From contig PHET01000005.1 in the NCBI GenBank assembly GCA_002841275.1, forward strand, positions 1 through 64,000: a stretch of DNA of 64,000 nucleotides, read 5' to 3'. Every line of letters starts with the position of its first letter. Position 1 is the stretch's first letter. The position numbers and the translations under genes were made by a program. A model generated the notes under the pieces. That model was not told the DNA's origin, ran no database searches, and saw nothing but the letters and a program-made list of their open reading frames with translations. Source of the stretch: Actinobacteria bacterium HGW-Actinobacteria-7 (GTDB lineage: Bacteria > Actinomycetota > Coriobacteriia > Anaerosomatales > PHET01). Positions 15,928 to 24,696 of the stretch are shown here, in pieces.

Positions 15928-17571
15928 ATGCCGGCGATCGTCGAAGCGTGGCGCGCCGGTCTTCTCGGCAAGAAGAACTGGTTGCGCAATCTAGGTGCCG
16001 GTGTCGTTGTCGGCATAGTCGCGATACCTCTGGCCATGGCGTTCGCGATCGCGAGTGGCGCTAAACCCGAGCAGGGTCTCTACACCGCGATTATCGCCGG
16101 GCTGGTGGTCACTCTCTTCGGCGGCAGCCGCGTTCAAATCGCAGGACCTACCGGTGCGTTCGCGGTTCTGCTGGCAGGCATCACAGCCAAGTACGGATTC
16201 GTCGGCCTGCAGATCGCCACGATGATGGCCGGCGTGTTCCTCTTCATCTTCGGGCTCGCCAAGCTGGGCGGCGTTATCCGCTTCATCCCCGAGTCCGTGA
16301 TTCTGGGCTTCACCGCCGGTATCGCCGTGGTCATATGGGTCAGCCAGTGGCCCGCGTTCTTCGGGCTGCCAGCTGCCGAGTCAGAGGGTTTCGCCCAGAA
16401 GCTCCTCTCCCTCGCACGATTGCTGCCACAGCTCGATCCGGCCACGACCGTGATAGGCGCGGTGTGCGTGCTGGTCATCGTGTTCTGGCCGAGAATCCCG
16501 GTACTCAGCACGGTTCCCAGTCCGCTGGTGGCACTGGTGGCCGCCACGGTGCTGCAATCGGCGCTGCACCTGCCCACTGTGGCCACCATCGGGACCGCGT
16601 TCGGAGGGGTGCCGAGCGGACTACCGCATGTGCAGCTGCCGATGGTCTCGGTCTCGACCGTCATCGACCTCATCCGCCCCGCGTTCGCCATCGCGCTGCT
16701 GGGCGCCATTGAATCACTGCTTTCCGCAACTGTTGCGGACGGGATGACCGGGACTCGCCACAACGCGAATCAAGAACTGGTCGCGCAGGGCGTCGCAAAT
16801 GTGGCCTCGGGCGCACTGGGCGGTTTCGCGGCCACGGGGGCTCTTGCCCGCACGGCCACCAGCGTCAGACATGGCGGGAACAGCCCGCTAGCCGGAATCG
16901 TCCACGCCGCTGTTGTCCTGCTCGTCTTGCTGGCGCTCGCGCCTCTGGCCTTCAACGTGCCTATGGCCGCACTCGCTGCAATCCTGTTCGTTGTCGCATT
17001 CAACATGAGTGACATCAGGCATGTGGTCTGGACGGGGCTCCACGCTCCTCGGACCGACGTCGCGGTCATGGTCGTCACGCTGCTGCTGACCGTGTTCACC
17101 GATCTTGTACTTGCTGTGGAGGTCGGTGTGGCACTCGCCATGGTGAACTTCTTGCGCCGCATGGCGTCTTCGGTCGAGGTGCGTCAGGTCGAAGGCCACG
17201 AACTGGAAGCGTGCCCGGATCACGACGGGTCATCAGGACTCCCGGACGGCGTGCTCGTCTACACCATCGAGGGCCCGTTCTTCTTCGGTGCCATCGAGCA
17301 GTTCGAGGCCGCATTGATGCACACGCACACCGAGCCCGACACTCTTGTGCTCAACCTTTCGCGCGTGCCCTTCATCGATCTCACCGGTCTGGCTTCATTG
17401 CGCGAGGTGATCGAGACCCTCGCCAGGCGCGACGTCGACGTGGTGATTTGCGGGGCGAACCAGCAGGTCGCCCGGAGACTCGAACACGACGGTATTGCAG
17501 CGATGATGCAGGCACCCGTCACCTCGGCGCTGTGCGACGTGCTGCAGGGCACCGGCAAGGTCGCCGGCTAG
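15928..17571 (+). CDS. SulP-family inorganic anion transporter with STAS domain
   Basis: A 547-residue SLC26/SulP protein. Residues 1-420 form the membrane transport core with the signature GLYTAIIAGLVVTLFGGS and QIAGPTGAFAV near the N-terminus and an Asn-rich region NQELVAQGVANVASG. Residues about 440-540 form a C-terminal STAS domain (VLNLSRVPFIDLTGLASL). SulP proteins carry sulfate, bicarbonate or C4-dicarboxylates; the substrate cannot be assigned here. ATG 15928 is chosen because GGAG precedes it; a TTG at 15889 lacks a site. The 3' end overlaps the convergent GGDEF/HD-GYP gene by four bases. Confidence 0.9.
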   Translation: MPAIVEAWRAGLLGKKNWLRNLGAGVVVGIVAIPLAMAFAIASGAKPEQGLYTAIIAGLVVTLFGGSRVQIAGPTGAFAVLLAGITAKYGFVGLQIATMMAGVFLFIFGLAKLGGVIRFIPESVILGFTAGIAVVIWVSQWPAFFGLPAAESEGFAQKLLSLARLLPQLDPATTVIGAVCVLVIVFWPRIPVLSTVPSPLVALVAATVLQSALHLPTVATIGTAFGGVPSGLPHVQLPMVSVSTVIDLIRPAFAIALLGAIESLLSATVADGMTGTRHNANQELVAQGVANVASGALGGFAATGALARTATSVRHGGNSPLAGIVHAAVVLLVLLALAPLAFNVPMAALAAILFVVAFNMSDIRHVVWTGLHAPRTDVAVMVVTLLLTVFTDLVLAVEVGVALAMVNFLRRMASSVEVRQVEGHELEACPDHDGSSGLPDGVLVYTIEGPFFFGAIEQFEAALMHTHTEPDTLVLNLSRVPFIDLTGLASLREVIETLARRDVDVVICGANQQVARRLEHDGIAAMMQAPVTSALCDVLQGTGKVAG

Positions 17572-19727
17572 CCGAACTCGGGGGTCATGACAGCGCTGTT
17601 CTCGGCCGCGACCAGTACAGACGGGGAATTGACGTACTCCGCACTGAGCACCAACTCAGCGAACAGCTCCACCAACTCCGGATCGAACTGGATGCCCGAG
17701 TGAGACTCGATCTCCCTCAGGGCCACATCAAAAGCAACGCCTTTGCGGTAGGGGCGGTCCGACACCATCGCATCGAACGAGTCGCAGACTGCAAGAATCC
17801 GCGCCTCGAAGGGAATCTCCTCGCCTGCTATGCGCTGCGGGTATCCGCTCCCGTCCCAACACTCGTGATGCGAGAGCACCCACGGGAGGATCTCCTTGAA
17901 GATGGTTGCGCTTAGAATCCGCTGTCCAAGATCGGGATGTTCCTCGATCTTGCGACGCTCGCCCGGGCTCAGATTGCCGGGCTTGCGCAGAATGGAGTCC
18001 GGTACGCCGATCTTGCCCACGTCGTGAAGAAGTCCCGCGATCTCAACCAGTCTTACGTGGTTCGGAGCAAGCCCGACGCGGCGCGCCAACTGGCCCGCCA
18101 GGCGGGACACGTTGCGGGAGTGGAACTGCGTGTAGGGGTCCCGCGCGTCGACCGCTGATGCGAGAGACTCGACGGTCTGCATGTATGACTGCTCTTCAGC
18201 GATATGGAGTCGCTCTTCTGGCCCGAGCGCCTCGACCACTTGCTCGTCGTAGACCACCACGTTGCCTGAACCGATGGCTTGAGCCCAATACAGCGCCCCA
18301 TCGGCTTTGGCGACAAGTGCGGTTCGTTCGGTCGCATGTTCGGGGCTGGAGGCGATCCCGATGGACACGGACTCGATACACTCTCTGGCCTGCGGGTCAG
18401 AACCGATCGCCGCCTGAATCGCTCGAGCGCGGCTGGCGGCACCATGAAAATCGGTGTTCGCCATGATGATGGCGAACTCGTCGCCGCCCATCCGGCAGAC
18501 CGTGTCATCGGGGTGCTCATCGAGACGGAGAAGATCGGCCAACCGCCGCAGGCACCGGTCGCCGCCGGAATGGCCGTGATGCTCGTTGACCTTCGAGAAT
18601 CCGTCGATATCCATGAGGACGAGGCTCACAGACTCACCGGCTCTGCGCGCCCGGTCGATCTCAATCGCAACACGCTCTTGGAAGTATCTGTGGTTGAACG
18701 CCCCGGTCAGAGGGTCCACCACAGTGTGTGAGAGTAGGCTGCCGTTCTCGGACGTCAGGATGATCGAGCGCGTGATCACCAGCAGCGCCACGCCAAAGGA
18801 CGCACAGGCGAGCAACCAGAACTCCGCCTCTCCCACATGACCGTAACGTGCCTGGAAGAGGGTATACGGCACGGTGAACATCAACACTGCCGCAACGCCG
18901 ATATCGTACCAACGAAGCGCCGTGCGCCTCGCGTGAGCAGTCACCGGCAGGGCGGTCGCACCCATGCGACCGTGGACTCTCTGCGTTGCAGCGGTCGACA
19001 ACGTGACGTATGCGCTCATCCACAGGATGTCGACGGCGATGTCGGCGTAGGGCACTGCCCGGCCCGCCGAGTAGAGCTTGAAGATGATAGTAGTGCCACT
19101 CGCCACAACGGCAAAGGCGACGGCAATGACGATCTTGGTCTCCCATCGCGTCCAAAGGCGCTCCCTCGCCTCAAGAATCGCGGCAAAGAGAGATACCAAG
19201 ACCACCGTGCTCGCCATGAGGAAGCAGGCGTGAATGGCCCAACTCACCAGTTCCCCCGGCTCAAGGGCACGATACGAGGGAAGCAGCACCAGGAGTACGA
19301 GGAGCGACCCCACCAGCAGGACAGCGATAGCGAGGTCGAGCACGTAACGCACTTTGGTCAGCACCGGCGCACCAGAGAGTCCGGCCGCAAGGACTACGAA
19401 TGTGTAGAGCAGCAGGGGGACATAGCTCGCGAGGTAGAACGCCTCTGCCAGTCCCGGAGAGTAGGCGCCAACACTGCCCACAAGCACCTCTCGGAAGACC
19501 CACACGAGATCGCCGGTGAACAGAAGACCGACCGTTGCCAACAGGAACAACCAGGCGCGGCGCTCTATTCCTACAGTGGTCCGAACTACCCGCATGACTG
19601 CAGCGACGGCCATTGCGGCGACCGCAAGGTATGCCGCTCCAAGCACGACTCTCGCTATCAGCGAATCACCTGACAACACTGACATTAGGGCGTAGCCAAC
19701 GGCGAATGCCGCGAACACACCCCACAT
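17568..19727 (-). CDS. Membrane-anchored GGDEF/HD-GYP c-di-GMP protein
   Basis: A 719-residue protein: about ten N-terminal membrane helices (residues 1-325) forming a sensory module, a GGDEF domain with intact active site RMGGDEFAIIM, then an HD-GYP domain with HDVGKIG and HHECWDGSGYP. The first makes c-di-GMP from GTP, the second degrades it. An RxxD inhibitory site at the usual position before GGDEF is not visible, so product inhibition is not expected. ATG 19727 follows AAAAGGG; an ATG at 19769 has no site. A c-di-GMP riboswitch lies 4.7 kb away, upstream of a glycanase gene, so this enzyme could supply its signal. Which activity prevails in the cell cannot be read from sequence. Confidence 0.92.
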   Translation of the reverse strand: MWGVFAAFAVGYALMSVLSGDSLIARVVLGAAYLAVAAMAVAAVMRVVRTTVGIERRAWLFLLATVGLLFTGDLVWVFREVLVGSVGAYSPGLAEAFYLASYVPLLLYTFVVLAAGLSGAPVLTKVRYVLDLAIAVLLVGSLLVLLVLLPSYRALEPGELVSWAIHACFLMASTVVLVSLFAAILEARERLWTRWETKIVIAVAFAVVASGTTIIFKLYSAGRAVPYADIAVDILWMSAYVTLSTAATQRVHGRMGATALPVTAHARRTALRWYDIGVAAVLMFTVPYTLFQARYGHVGEAEFWLLACASFGVALLVITRSIILTSENGSLLSHTVVDPLTGAFNHRYFQERVAIEIDRARRAGESVSLVLMDIDGFSKVNEHHGHSGGDRCLRRLADLLRLDEHPDDTVCRMGGDEFAIIMANTDFHGAASRARAIQAAIGSDPQARECIESVSIGIASSPEHATERTALVAKADGALYWAQAIGSGNVVVYDEQVVEALGPEERLHIAEEQSYMQTVESLASAVDARDPYTQFHSRNVSRLAGQLARRVGLAPNHVRLVEIAGLLHDVGKIGVPDSILRKPGNLSPGERRKIEEHPDLGQRILSATIFKEILPWVLSHHECWDGSGYPQRIAGEEIPFEARILAVCDSFDAMVSDRPYRKGVAFDVALREIESHSGIQFDPELVELFAELVLSAEYVNSPSVLVAAENSAVMTPEFG

Positions 19728-19883
19728 GACCGAATCGCCCTTTTCGCGTCTGATGACAGTGCCCCACATCTTCCGGAAGCGACCGTGCCGGAGTCGCCTA
19801 TCTGGGCGACAGGTGCGAAATCCATGCCGCAGAAGGGCTTGTGGACCAAATGTGAAGTGTCCTGAGGAAGCGCGCGGTGGTGG

Positions 19884-20912
19884 CTAGGTCCGGCGCCGCC
19901 GGTTGAGGATGAAGCCAACGACGCCTGCCAGCGCCAGAACGAGCCCCGCACCGACCACGCCCGCCGTGCTGGTCCCCGCATCAGGAGAGGGCCACTCAGG
20001 CGCAACGTCCGTTTCACCTGCAGATCGCGGCTGCTTGAACCCGTAGCCGGGCAGGAGCGCGGTCTTCTTCTGCAGCGAAGCGGCCGCGGAGTGCACCGAA
20101 ACCTCCGTGCTTCTGAGTTGCGAAGACCCCGTGACCTGCTGAATCGACCATTCCAAGCCATCAGGGTTTGTTGATGCGAACCATGAGATTCCTGCGCCTG
20201 ATATCACTGCGGCGATGGCCAGCCCCACCAGAACCGGCCGGAGACGCAGGCCGCCCAAAGGTGAGCGTCTTGAGTTGCGCGCAAGCAACTCCGGCTGCAC
20301 GCGCTCCACAAACAGCACCACCCCCGCCGTGACCAGCCCCTCAACGACGCCAACGCCCAGGTGGATAGGCAGCATGATCAACGCGAAGGTGGCGAACGGC
20401 AGAGCGCTGACTCCCGAGAGGACCGTCTCCAGCACAACACCTAGTGCGCCAAGCTGCAGTCCCACGATCGCGGCCAGCAACGAGCCGGTGACAAGACGCC
20501 GCCTGCTGGTGCTGGCACCGACGATCACGCGGTAGATGAGCGGGTAGGCAATGAACACAGGGAAGAAGCCCAGGTTGAAGATGTTGGCACCTAACGCAAG
20601 GATGCCACCATCGGCGAAGAACAGCGCCTGAACCGTCAGCACAGATGCCATCACGAGGAAGGCGGCCTCGGGACCAAGGAGTATCGCAAGGATGAGCCCG
20701 CCGCCCAGATGACCGCTCGAGCCCGTCGCCGGAATGGTGAAATTGAGCATCTGGGACGCGAAGATGAAGGCTCCCGCCACGCCCATCAGCGGAACCTTAC
20801 TAGCATCCGCCTCTTCGCGCACCTTCTTTGCACAGTAGACCGTGGTCGCCGCGGTCGCAGCCCACATCGTGGCCCCGACCGCCGGTGAGATCAGCGCGTC
20901 GGCCATATGCAT
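19884..20912 (-). CDS. nikMN: Nickel ECF transporter component, NikM fused to a PDGLE (NikN-like) domain
   Basis: A 342-residue membrane protein. It starts MHMADALISP: the N-terminal Met-His, whose amine, backbone and His2 side chain coordinate the metal in NikM/CbiM structures, is therefore present only if ATG 20912 is the start, which also has AAGGGA nine bases upstream. Residues 1-220 form the CbiM/NikM substrate-binding unit. After a linker, NPDGLEWSI marks the PDGLE domain equivalent to NikN/CbiN, and a final helix (VVGAGLVLALAGVVGFIL) with RRRRT anchors it. It is divergent from nikR and the ATPase/T-component genes. The nikR context argues for nickel rather than cobalt. Confidence 0.88.
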   Translation of the reverse strand: MHMADALISPAVGATMWAATAATTVYCAKKVREEADASKVPLMGVAGAFIFASQMLNFTIPATGSSGHLGGGLILAILLGPEAAFLVMASVLTVQALFFADGGILALGANIFNLGFFPVFIAYPLIYRVIVGASTSRRRLVTGSLLAAIVGLQLGALGVVLETVLSGVSALPFATFALIMLPIHLGVGVVEGLVTAGVVLFVERVQPELLARNSRRSPLGGLRLRPVLVGLAIAAVISGAGISWFASTNPDGLEWSIQQVTGSSQLRSTEVSVHSAAASLQKKTALLPGYGFKQPRSAGETDVAPEWPSPDAGTSTAGVVGAGLVLALAGVVGFILNRRRRT

Positions 20913-21010
20913 GGAGTCGGTCCCTTCTCGCCGTGCGATCATGAAGTGCTATGAACTCTGAAATCGTGATACCGTACAGAGAACCTACCCTCGCAAGAGC
21001 GGTGCGTCAA

Positions 21011-21027
21011 CGTGCAATTGCTGCACG
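21011..21027. promoter_or_regulatory. Palindrome in the nikMN-nikR intergenic region
   Basis: CGTGCA (21011-21016) and TGCACG (21022-21027) form a perfect inverted repeat around five bases, about 100 bases upstream of the nikMN start and 66 upstream of nikR. It lies where a repressor could silence both divergent transcripts. It does not resemble the E. coli NikR site (GTATGA-N16-TCATAC), so assignment to NikR is inference from position. Confidence 0.4.
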
Positions 21028-21092
21028 AAAAGTGTTACGGTTCTTCAACTCGAGTTACTCGTCCTGCGGCCCCTACCCACGGAGCACCCCTC

Positions 21093-21512
21093 ATGGCAGA
21101 CGTCGTCCGCTTCAGCATCTCAACCGACGCGCGACTCATCGACCGATTCGACGCCCTGTCCGCCGAGAAGGGCTACGTGAACCGGTCTGAGGCGATTCGC
21201 GACCTCATGCGCAAGGCGCTGGTCGAAGAACAGTGGGCCAGTGGCACGGGCGAGGCTGTGGGCACGGTGACCCTCGTGTTCGATCACCACTTCAGTGATC
21301 TGTCCGACAAGCTCACCGAGCATCAACACTCCCACCACGAAGCGATAGTCTCGACCCTCCACATACACCTCGACGCCCACAACTGCCTGGAGGTCGTGGT
21401 GCTGCGCGGTCAGATTGACGAGATCAAGCGGCTCGCAGACGGTCTTATCGGCACGAAGGGTGTAAAGCACGGTAAGTTCGTGGCGACCACCACCGGCGAC
21501 GACCTGGTCTGA
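21093..21512 (+). CDS. nikR: Nickel-responsive regulator NikR
   Basis: A 139-residue ribbon-helix-helix regulator (residues 1-45, [35 protein letters not shown]) with a C-terminal ACT-like nickel-binding domain. All nickel ligands of NikR are in place: His in [11 protein letters not shown], the HIH pair and the Cys in HNCLEV. It should repress nickel-import genes when nickel is bound. ATG 21093 is preceded by GGAG at eight bases; upstream frame is not NikR-like. It begins a transcript that continues into nikQ (10-base gap) and nikO, and is divergent from nikMN, so it probably controls the whole transporter. Confidence 0.95.
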   Translation: MADVVRFSISTDARLIDRFDALSAEKGYVNRSEAIRDLMRKALVEEQWASGTGEAVGTVTLVFDHHFSDLSDKLTEHQHSHHEAIVSTLHIHLDAHNCLEVVVLRGQIDEIKRLADGLIGTKGVKHGKFVATTTGDDLV

Positions 21513-21522
21513 GCCGATCACT

Positions 21523-22335
21523 GTGGCCTCACTCGAACACGAGATTCACGAGTTCGGACAGCTCGATCAGCTGTCGTATCAGGACACGCCGATCCATCGG
21601 CTCGATCCTCGTGCGAAGGTGCTGACGACCCTGGTCTATCTCGTCTGCGTGGTGTCCTTCGGCAAGTACGCAGTGCTGCCCCTGTTGCCGTTCCTGCTGT
21701 TCCCCGTCGTCATCGCCGGCCTGGGCAATCTGCCCACCGGATTCCTCTTCCGGAAACTCCTGGCCGTGGCGCCGTTCGCCATCGTCGTGGGCATCTTCAA
21801 CCCCCTCCTCGACACCCACATCGCCCTTCGAGTCGGCACCCTGGGCATCTCGGCCGGCTGGATCTCCTACGCATCGATACTGCTGAGGTTCGGCCTGACC
21901 ACGCTTGCGGCCCTCGTGCTGATAGGCACCACGAGCTTCATGGCCATCTGCGCCGCCATCGAGCGCATGGGTGCGCCGGACGTATTCGCCACGCAGCTCC
22001 TGTTCCTCTACCGCTACACGTTCGTTCTCGCCGATGAGGTTGTGCGGATGGGACGGGCCCGCGCTCTGCGCTCCTTTGGGCGACACGGCATGGGGATCCG
22101 TGTCTACAGCAACATGCTGGGTCATCTGCTTCTTCGCACATACGCTCGCGCGCAGCGAATCTACCTGGCTATGACCTGTCGGGGCTTCGACGGGCAGGTA
22201 CGCATCCTGCGCACCCTGCACCTCTCGACCCGCGACGTCACCTTCACGCTCGGATGGTCAGCTGTCTTCGTCGCATTCCGCTTGTTCAATGTCCCGCTGG
22301 TTCTCGGGCAGTTCATCACGGGGTTGATCACATGA
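21523..22335 (+). CDS. nikQ: ECF transporter T component (NikQ/CbiQ)
   Basis: A 270-residue membrane protein of the CbiQ/EcfT family, with five or so hydrophobic helices and the two coupling motifs of the family that bind the ATPases: ARALRSFG and AMTCRGFDG. It links the substrate-binding NikMN to the ATPase. GTG 21523 is used as start. The stop overlaps the start of nikO (ATGA at 22332-22335), which implies coupled translation. Confidence 0.92.
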   Translation: MASLEHEIHEFGQLDQLSYQDTPIHRLDPRAKVLTTLVYLVCVVSFGKYAVLPLLPFLLFPVVIAGLGNLPTGFLFRKLLAVAPFAIVVGIFNPLLDTHIALRVGTLGISAGWISYASILLRFGLTTLAALVLIGTTSFMAICAAIERMGAPDVFATQLLFLYRYTFVLADEVVRMGRARALRSFGRHGMGIRVYSNMLGHLLLRTYARAQRIYLAMTCRGFDGQVRILRTLHLSTRDVTFTLGWSAVFVAFRLFNVPLVLGQFITGLIT

Positions 22336-23087
22336 GTCATCACAGCATCGAAGCGCGCGATCTCGCCTTCTCCTATCCAGATGGAACGGTCGCCTTGGAC
22401 GGCGTCTCGTTCGAGATCACTCACGGTGAGTCCGTAGCGATTGTTGGAGCCAACGGCGCCGGCAAGTCGACGCTCCTGATGCACCTGAACGGTTTTCTGA
22501 CGCCCCTGCGCGGCAGTGTGCGCGTGGGCGACGTGCCGGTCATCAAGAGCACGCTGTCCGACATCCGCAAAGCAATTGGCACCGTCTTCCAGGACCCCGA
22601 CGACCAGCTCTTCATGCCGTCCGTGTATGAGGATGTCGCCTTTGGCCCGATGAATCTCGGCCTACCCCTGGAGGAGGTCGACGCTCGTGTCATCGAGGCG
22701 CTCACGCAGGTTGACGCGCTACGCCTCAAGGACCGGCCTCCGTATAGGCTCTCAGGCGGCGAGAAGCGAGCGGTGGCCATCGCCACGGTCTTGGCCATGC
22801 GCCCCAACGCACTGATCCTCGACGAGCCTTCGTCGAACTTGGATCCACGAGCACGACGTCGCCTCATAGGACTTCTGGGCACGTTCACGCACACGAAGAT
22901 CATCGCCACTCACGACCTCGACCTGGCAATGGACCTCTGCGAACGGACCATCGTGATGAGCGGCGGGACCATCAGCGCAGACGGGCGCACGGGCGACATC
23001 TTCACTGACGATGCCCTGCTTGATTCTTGCGGTCTCGAGCGACCGTTGAGTATGCAGAACTGCCCCAAGTGCGGGAGAAGCGACTAG
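22332..23087 (+). CDS. nikO: ECF transporter ATPase (NikO/CbiO)
   Basis: A 251-residue ABC ATPase with Walker A GANGAGKST, Q-loop FQDPDDQLF (typical of metal ECF ATPases), signature LSGGEKRAVAIA, Walker B ALILDEPSSNLD and switch His in IIATHDLD. It powers nickel uptake with NikMN and NikQ. The protein ends CPKCGRSD, a CxxC tail not needed for ABC function and possibly metal-binding. A 28-base hairpin follows 15 bases after the stop. Confidence 0.94.
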   Translation: MSHHSIEARDLAFSYPDGTVALDGVSFEITHGESVAIVGANGAGKSTLLMHLNGFLTPLRGSVRVGDVPVIKSTLSDIRKAIGTVFQDPDDQLFMPSVYEDVAFGPMNLGLPLEEVDARVIEALTQVDALRLKDRPPYRLSGGEKRAVAIATVLAMRPNALILDEPSSNLDPRARRRLIGLLGTFTHTKIIATHDLDLAMDLCERTIVMSGGTISADGRTGDIFTDDALLDSCGLERPLSMQNCPKCGRSD

Positions 23088-23102
23088 ACACCACAACAAG
23101 AA

Positions 23103-23130
23103 GGAGGACCGCTTCATCAAGCGGCCCTCC
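23103..23130. terminator. Hairpin between nikO and the convergent GH26 gene
   Basis: GGAGG-A-CCGCTT (23103-23114) pairs with AAGCGG-C-CCTCC (23119-23130) around CATC, with one mismatch. It separates two convergent genes and can serve both. No long U-run follows on either strand, as is common in GC-rich actinobacteria. Confidence 0.65.
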
Positions 23131-23154
23131 GATCTCCATGAAGTTGGATCGGTT

Positions 23155-24423
23155 CTAGTACCCGGCTGCCACAGCCGCTTTGTATGCGGCCTGGCTCGTG
23201 CTTGAGGACTCGATTCGCCAATCACACTCTTTGTTGGTGTTGAACCACACGACACCTTGGATACGCGTGTAGGTGGTGTTGATCTGCTTGAACATGTCGG
23301 TGATCCACGCCGCCTTGCTACCACCTTGCTCGGGGGAGGCCGTCTCGGCAATGAACATCGGCTTGGCGGTGAGTGCGGCGACGCGACCGTACGCGTTGCC
23401 GAAGACCGAGCTGAACGAGCGCCAGTTCGACCAGTCCTGCGTCGTGCCCCAGTTGTATCCGTCGAGCGAGGCATAGTCGACATACGCATCGCCGGGCCAG
23501 TAGCCCTCAATCGTGTTGGCACTCGTATTGGGGACGTTGTCGTTGTTGACACACCAGACGAACTTCACGTTGGTCGCCCCGCGCTCGGCGAATACGGTCC
23601 TGACGTGTCGCCATGCGGCGATCAGGTCGGCCGCGGAGTTGCCGTTCACCGTTCCGCCCCACGGATACCAGTTGCCATTCATCTCGTGAAACGGCCTCAG
23701 CCAGACCTCATGGCCGAAGGACTTCGCACTATCTGCGAACGTGCGGAGATAGGCATCCTTTGATCCGTTGGCGATCGACTTCAGCCCGCCGGTGCCGTCG
23801 ATCGACCAGAACTCGAGGGTGACGAGCGGAATCGATCCATGGTCGACGATGGTCTGCACGCGGCTCAGAGGGAACTTCTCGGAATCAGCGATGAAGAAGT
23901 TCACAACGGCCGATCTGGCCGCGAGTTGGGCCTCGAGCGAGAGCAGCGGATCGATGCTCGCCGGAGCGCCGGACTGGTAGAACCCGAACCAGCGACTGGG
24001 CGTGGGTGCCGGTGCAGGAGCGGGCACGGGGGTCACAACAGGAATGGGGGCCGGAATCTGCACTCGGCCGCGCTTCGCGGACCTGGCGCCGAACACTGTG
24101 GCAACGGCCCGATAGGTGTAGCTGCCCGGTGCGACCAGCGTGCCTGCCGCAGTCTTACCGTTCCATGTGACGCTCGGCTTCGTCGAAATCGTAGTCGAGG
24201 TCAGTGTGCGAATCCGTCGGCTGCCTCTGTAGATGTAGACCTTGAGGCGAGAGGCCTTAGGCAGTGTGCTGCTGAAGACGACCTTGGGTGCCGAGGTCGC
24301 CGCCGAGAGAGTCGAGTTGGTTGTCATGCTCATCGCGGTCACCGAGGCGAAGGCCTGTGCCGGGAGTGCGATGAGGAACGTTGCGAAGAGGGCTGCTGCA
24401 GCTGTCCTTGCGAGATACTTCAC
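23155..24423 (-). CDS. Secreted GH26-type beta-mannanase-like glycanase with FlgD-like Ig domain
   Basis: A 422-residue secreted protein. Signal peptide: residues 1-26, ending AQAFA. Residues about 45-125 form a FlgD-like Ig domain (SRLKVYIYRGSRRIRTLT). A Pro-Ala linker (PVVTPVPAPAPAPTP) leads to a TIM-barrel domain of glycoside hydrolase family 26 with the acid/base Glu in HEMNGNWYPW and the nucleophile Glu in FIAETASPE. Such enzymes cut beta-mannans or mixed exopolysaccharides. GTG 24423 follows AAGGTG. The leader holds a c-di-GMP riboswitch (24428-24505), so the enzyme is probably made or withheld according to c-di-GMP level, as expected for matrix remodelling. A lipoprotein paralogue is at 27859. 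Confidence 0.88.
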   Translation of the reverse strand: MKYLARTAAAALFATFLIALPAQAFASVTAMSMTTNSTLSAATSAPKVVFSSTLPKASRLKVYIYRGSRRIRTLTSTTISTKPSVTWNGKTAAGTLVAPGSYTYRAVATVFGARSAKRGRVQIPAPIPVVTPVPAPAPAPTPSRWFGFYQSGAPASIDPLLSLEAQLAARSAVVNFFIADSEKFPLSRVQTIVDHGSIPLVTLEFWSIDGTGGLKSIANGSKDAYLRTFADSAKSFGHEVWLRPFHEMNGNWYPWGGTVNGNSAADLIAAWRHVRTVFAERGATNVKFVWCVNNDNVPNTSANTIEGYWPGDAYVDYASLDGYNWGTTQDWSNWRSFSSVFGNAYGRVAALTAKPMFIAETASPEQGGSKAAWITDMFKQINTTYTRIQGVVWFNTNKECDWRIESSSTSQAAYKAAVAAGY

Positions 24424-24427
24424 GTCA

Positions 24428-24505
24428 TCACCTTCGGTAGCTAGGCTGTCTCCGAGAGACCCTTGGCTTTGCGCCCCCGCCTCGCGACGGGTTTGCCTTT
24501 ATCGA
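24428..24505 (-). promoter_or_regulatory. Class I c-di-GMP (GEMM) riboswitch upstream of the GH26 gene
   Basis: The minus-strand leader carries the conserved GEMM-I elements in order: GGCAAACC (24490-24497), a GC-rich stem with a CGCGAG loop acting as the GNRA-like tetraloop arm, CGCAAAGCCA (around 24464-24474), a GGGTCT/AGACAGCC stem, and GCTACCGAAGG (24431-24441) closing the domain. The last part merges with the AAGGTG ribosome-binding site of the GTG start at 24423, which points to translational control. A covariance search with the Rfam GEMM model is the decisive test. Confidence 0.88.
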
Positions 24506-24696
24506 GTGCGGCGTGTCTGCCGCGCTGCCAGTTTCAGTGTTCTACATCACAATGTGTCTATCGGCCGCGAAGAGACCCTACTTGAGGCCTCAGCGAGACC
24601 GTATTGTGATTTCCGCCACAATTCCTCTCTCGCGCCCGCGCGCATATGCCGATGACATCCTTAACCGCCAGCTCGCACGCGGTATGCTGTTCATGA

